DNA of 43,519 bases. Origin: Bacteroidales bacterium (lineage in GTDB: Bacteria; Bacteroidota; Bacteroidia; Bacteroidales; UBA932). The notes under the pieces are model-generated. The model had not been told where the DNA came from, did no database searches, and saw nothing but the letters and a program-made list of their open reading frames with translations. Shown one piece after another: positions 42,170 through 43,519 of this stretch. Within the stretch, counting starts at the first letter, position 1. Each line of letters begins with the position of its first letter. The translations under genes were made by a program, and so were the position numbers. Location: the NCBI GenBank assembly GCA_024401635.1, contig JAKSKP010000009.1, positions 1 through 43,519 of the forward strand, given 5' to 3'.

Positions 42170-42177
42170 TATCTTTG
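42170..42177 (+). promoter_or_regulatory. -7 box of the GH20 gene
   Basis: TATCTTTG fits TAnnTTTG and is followed by GCAC, a very common context for Bacteroidota promoters. The start site would be near 42182, about 12 nt before the ATG at 42195. It faces away from the box at 42148-42155. Confidence 0.55.
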
Positions 42178-42194
42178 CACCGAGATATAGAATT

Positions 42195-43519
42195 ATGAAC
42201 AGAACAGTATTTTCCATTGTCGCCGCCTCAGCGTTGCTTGGCCCGGCAATTCCTTCAACTGCGGAGGTCGTAATCGTTCCGCAGCCCGTATCCGTCGAAT
42301 ATTCAGGGAAAGGCGTGAGCGTGACCGCCGGCAGACCGGCTGTAAAGAACGTCATCGATGCAACTCTGGCAGAGGAGGAATATCTGCTGGATGCGAGCGG
42401 TGCGGCTGGAGATACCGTCTATGTCAAGGCTGGCAGCGAGGCCGGCCTGTGGTGGGCTGAGATGACCTTGCGCGAGATTCTGGCCCAGTCTCCCGGACAC
42501 GTTCCCGGGGTGAAGATAGCCGACCGTCCGGAATTCGCCTACCGTGGCGCCCATCTGGACTGCTGCCGTCATTTCTTCAGCATCGACGACGTAAAGAAAT
42601 ACATTGATATCCTCAGCATCCACAAAATAAACGTTTTCCACTGGCATCTCACCGATGACCAGGGATGGCGTGCCGAGATACGCAAGTATCCTCTCCTGAC
42701 GGAAATCGGCTCGAAACGCGGAGAGTCCGGCTACGGCGGATATTATACGCAGGAACAGATGAAGGAAATCGTCGCTTTTGCGGCGCAGCGTCACATAAGC
42801 GTCATCCCCGAAATCGAAATGCCCGGCCACGCGCTTGCGGCTCTCGCGGCATATCCCGAGCTGGGGTGCAGGGGAAAAGACTACAAGGTTACTGAGGAAT
42901 GGGGCGTATTCTCCGACGTACTCTGCATAGGAAAGGAAAAGACCTTCGAATTCCTTCAGGATGTCCTGGATGAGATATGTGAGATTTTCCCCGGCGAATA
43001 TATACACGTAGGTGGGGATGAGGCTCCCCGCACAAGGTGGAAAACCTGCCCCGACTGCCAGCGCAGGATGAAGGAGGAAGGCATCCGGACCGAGGACGGC
43101 CTTCAGGGCTACCTTCTCCGTCGCATCGAGAGCTTCCTTCAAGGCAAGGGCCGCCGTCTGATAGGCTGGGACGAGATTCTGGACGGCGGAGTCACTCCTT
43201 CCGCAACGGTTATGTCCTGGCGCGGGACGAAGGGCGGCATCAAGGCTGCCAGAATGGGCAACGACGTGATAATGTCTCCGTCCACACATTTCTATCTGGA
43301 CTATTATCAGACGCTCAATCCCGCCGCGGAGCCGAAGGGCACCACGTATCCCACGTATCTTCCCCTTAAGAAATGCTACTCATTCGACCCCTTCGAGTCT
43401 CTCGACAAGGAGCAGTCCGCATACATCAAGGGCATTCAGGCCAACGTGTGGACAGAGCATATGTACACCATAGAGGACGTCGAGCATATGGCCCTTCCTC
43501 GTCTTGCGGCATTGGCCGA
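42195..43519 (+). CDS. GH20 beta-N-acetylhexosaminidase, partial (3' end missing)
   Basis: This secreted or periplasmic enzyme removes terminal N-acetylhexosamine from glycans. The open frame runs from ATG 42195 to the window edge (441 codons seen). A signal peptide (about 1-23) is followed by a short GH20b-type domain and then the TIM barrel starting FAYRGAHLDCCRHFF. Substrate and catalytic motifs are FHWHLTDDQGWR, EIEMPGH and HVGGDEAP, with the catalytic Asp275-Glu276 pair for substrate-assisted hydrolysis. CPDC, WDEI and VMSWRG follow, then the start of the NVWTEH region. Typical of gut Bacteroidota that feed on host or microbial glycans. Confidence 0.94.
   Translation, partial: MNRTVFSIVAASALLGPAIPSTAEVVIVPQPVSVEYSGKGVSVTAGRPAVKNVIDATLAEEEYLLDASGAAGDTVYVKAGSEAGLWWAEMTLREILAQSPGHVPGVKIADRPEFAYRGAHLDCCRHFFSIDDVKKYIDILSIHKINVFHWHLTDDQGWRAEIRKYPLLTEIGSKRGESGYGGYYTQEQMKEIVAFAAQRHISVIPEIEMPGHALAALAAYPELGCRGKDYKVTEEWGVFSDVLCIGKEKTFEFLQDVLDEICEIFPGEYIHVGGDEAPRTRWKTCPDCQRRMKEEGIRTEDGLQGYLLRRIESFLQGKGRRLIGWDEILDGGVTPSATVMSWRGTKGGIKAARMGNDVIMSPSTHFYLDYYQTLNPAAEPKGTTYPTYLPLKKCYSFDPFESLDKEQSAYIKGIQANVWTEHMYTIEDVEHMALPRLAALA

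Noticed and set aside
1..43519. CRISPR arrays, insertion sequences, prophage or integrative-element genes
   Set aside because: No direct-repeat/spacer pattern, transposase, integrase or flanking target duplication was seen; genes are densely packed and similar in composition.

Overview
The window looks like chromosomal DNA of a moderately GC-rich member of the Bacteroidota, probably order Bacteroidales. The evidence is promoter-like TAnnTTTG -7 boxes (some with a TTTG -33 element 19-20 bp upstream), an almost complete absence of Shine-Dalgarno sites, tRNAs without encoded CCA, Bacteroidota-type RluB and ParC, SPII lipoproteins, and a divergent gut-type GH20 hexosaminidase. The genus cannot be fixed from the sequence alone.

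Layout. (1) 1-268, minus: tRNA-Thr(UGU), tRNA-Tyr(GUA) and tRNA-Gly(UCC), the last cut by the window edge, with a promoter inside the end of dxs. (2) 319-7990, minus: a tight operon recJ-aroE-ssb-two MFSD1-like transporters-dxs. (3) 8050-11628: an inner-membrane PHP-domain protein (plus) converging on a phosphoethanolamine transferase-diacylglycerol kinase pair (minus). (4) 11728-14493, plus: lysS, a small lipoprotein and a SpoU/TrmH RNA methyltransferase, closed by a strong terminator. (5) 14602-32832, plus: an 18-gene, almost gapless biosynthetic operon. (6) 32881-34213, plus: two small outer-membrane barrels from their own promoter. (7) 34210-41158, minus: exbB-exbD-tonB-rluB-era-parC-aroK. 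(8) 41224-42144, minus: an endonuclease/exonuclease/phosphatase lipoprotein, divergent from a GH20 hexosaminidase that runs off the right edge.

The centrepiece is region 5, a type II polyketide synthase cluster of the aryl-polyene/flexirubin class. It holds three ketosynthases, three acyl carrier proteins, a ketoreductase, two hotdog dehydratases, a thioesterase, a compact AMP-dependent acyl ligase, three unrelated acyltransferase domains (LpxL-like, PlsC-like fused to a GT2 glycosyltransferase, and one fused to a CrtI-like FAD oxidoreductase), a LolA-like carrier, an MMPL exporter, an SMR-like membrane protein and a secreted alpha/beta hydrolase. The simplest reading is that the ligase loads a starter acid on a carrier protein, the KS/KR/DH set builds a polyene, and the acyltransferases, glycosyltransferase, LolA and MMPL proteins attach it to a lipid or sugar and move it to the outer membrane. 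Unusual points are: the FabZ catalytic His and Glu are split between the two dehydratases; two ketosynthases carry extra C-terminal half-ketosynthase domains; the exporter ends in what looks like a truncated, decayed methyltransferase domain; and there is no ammonia-lyase or other starter-unit enzyme in the window.
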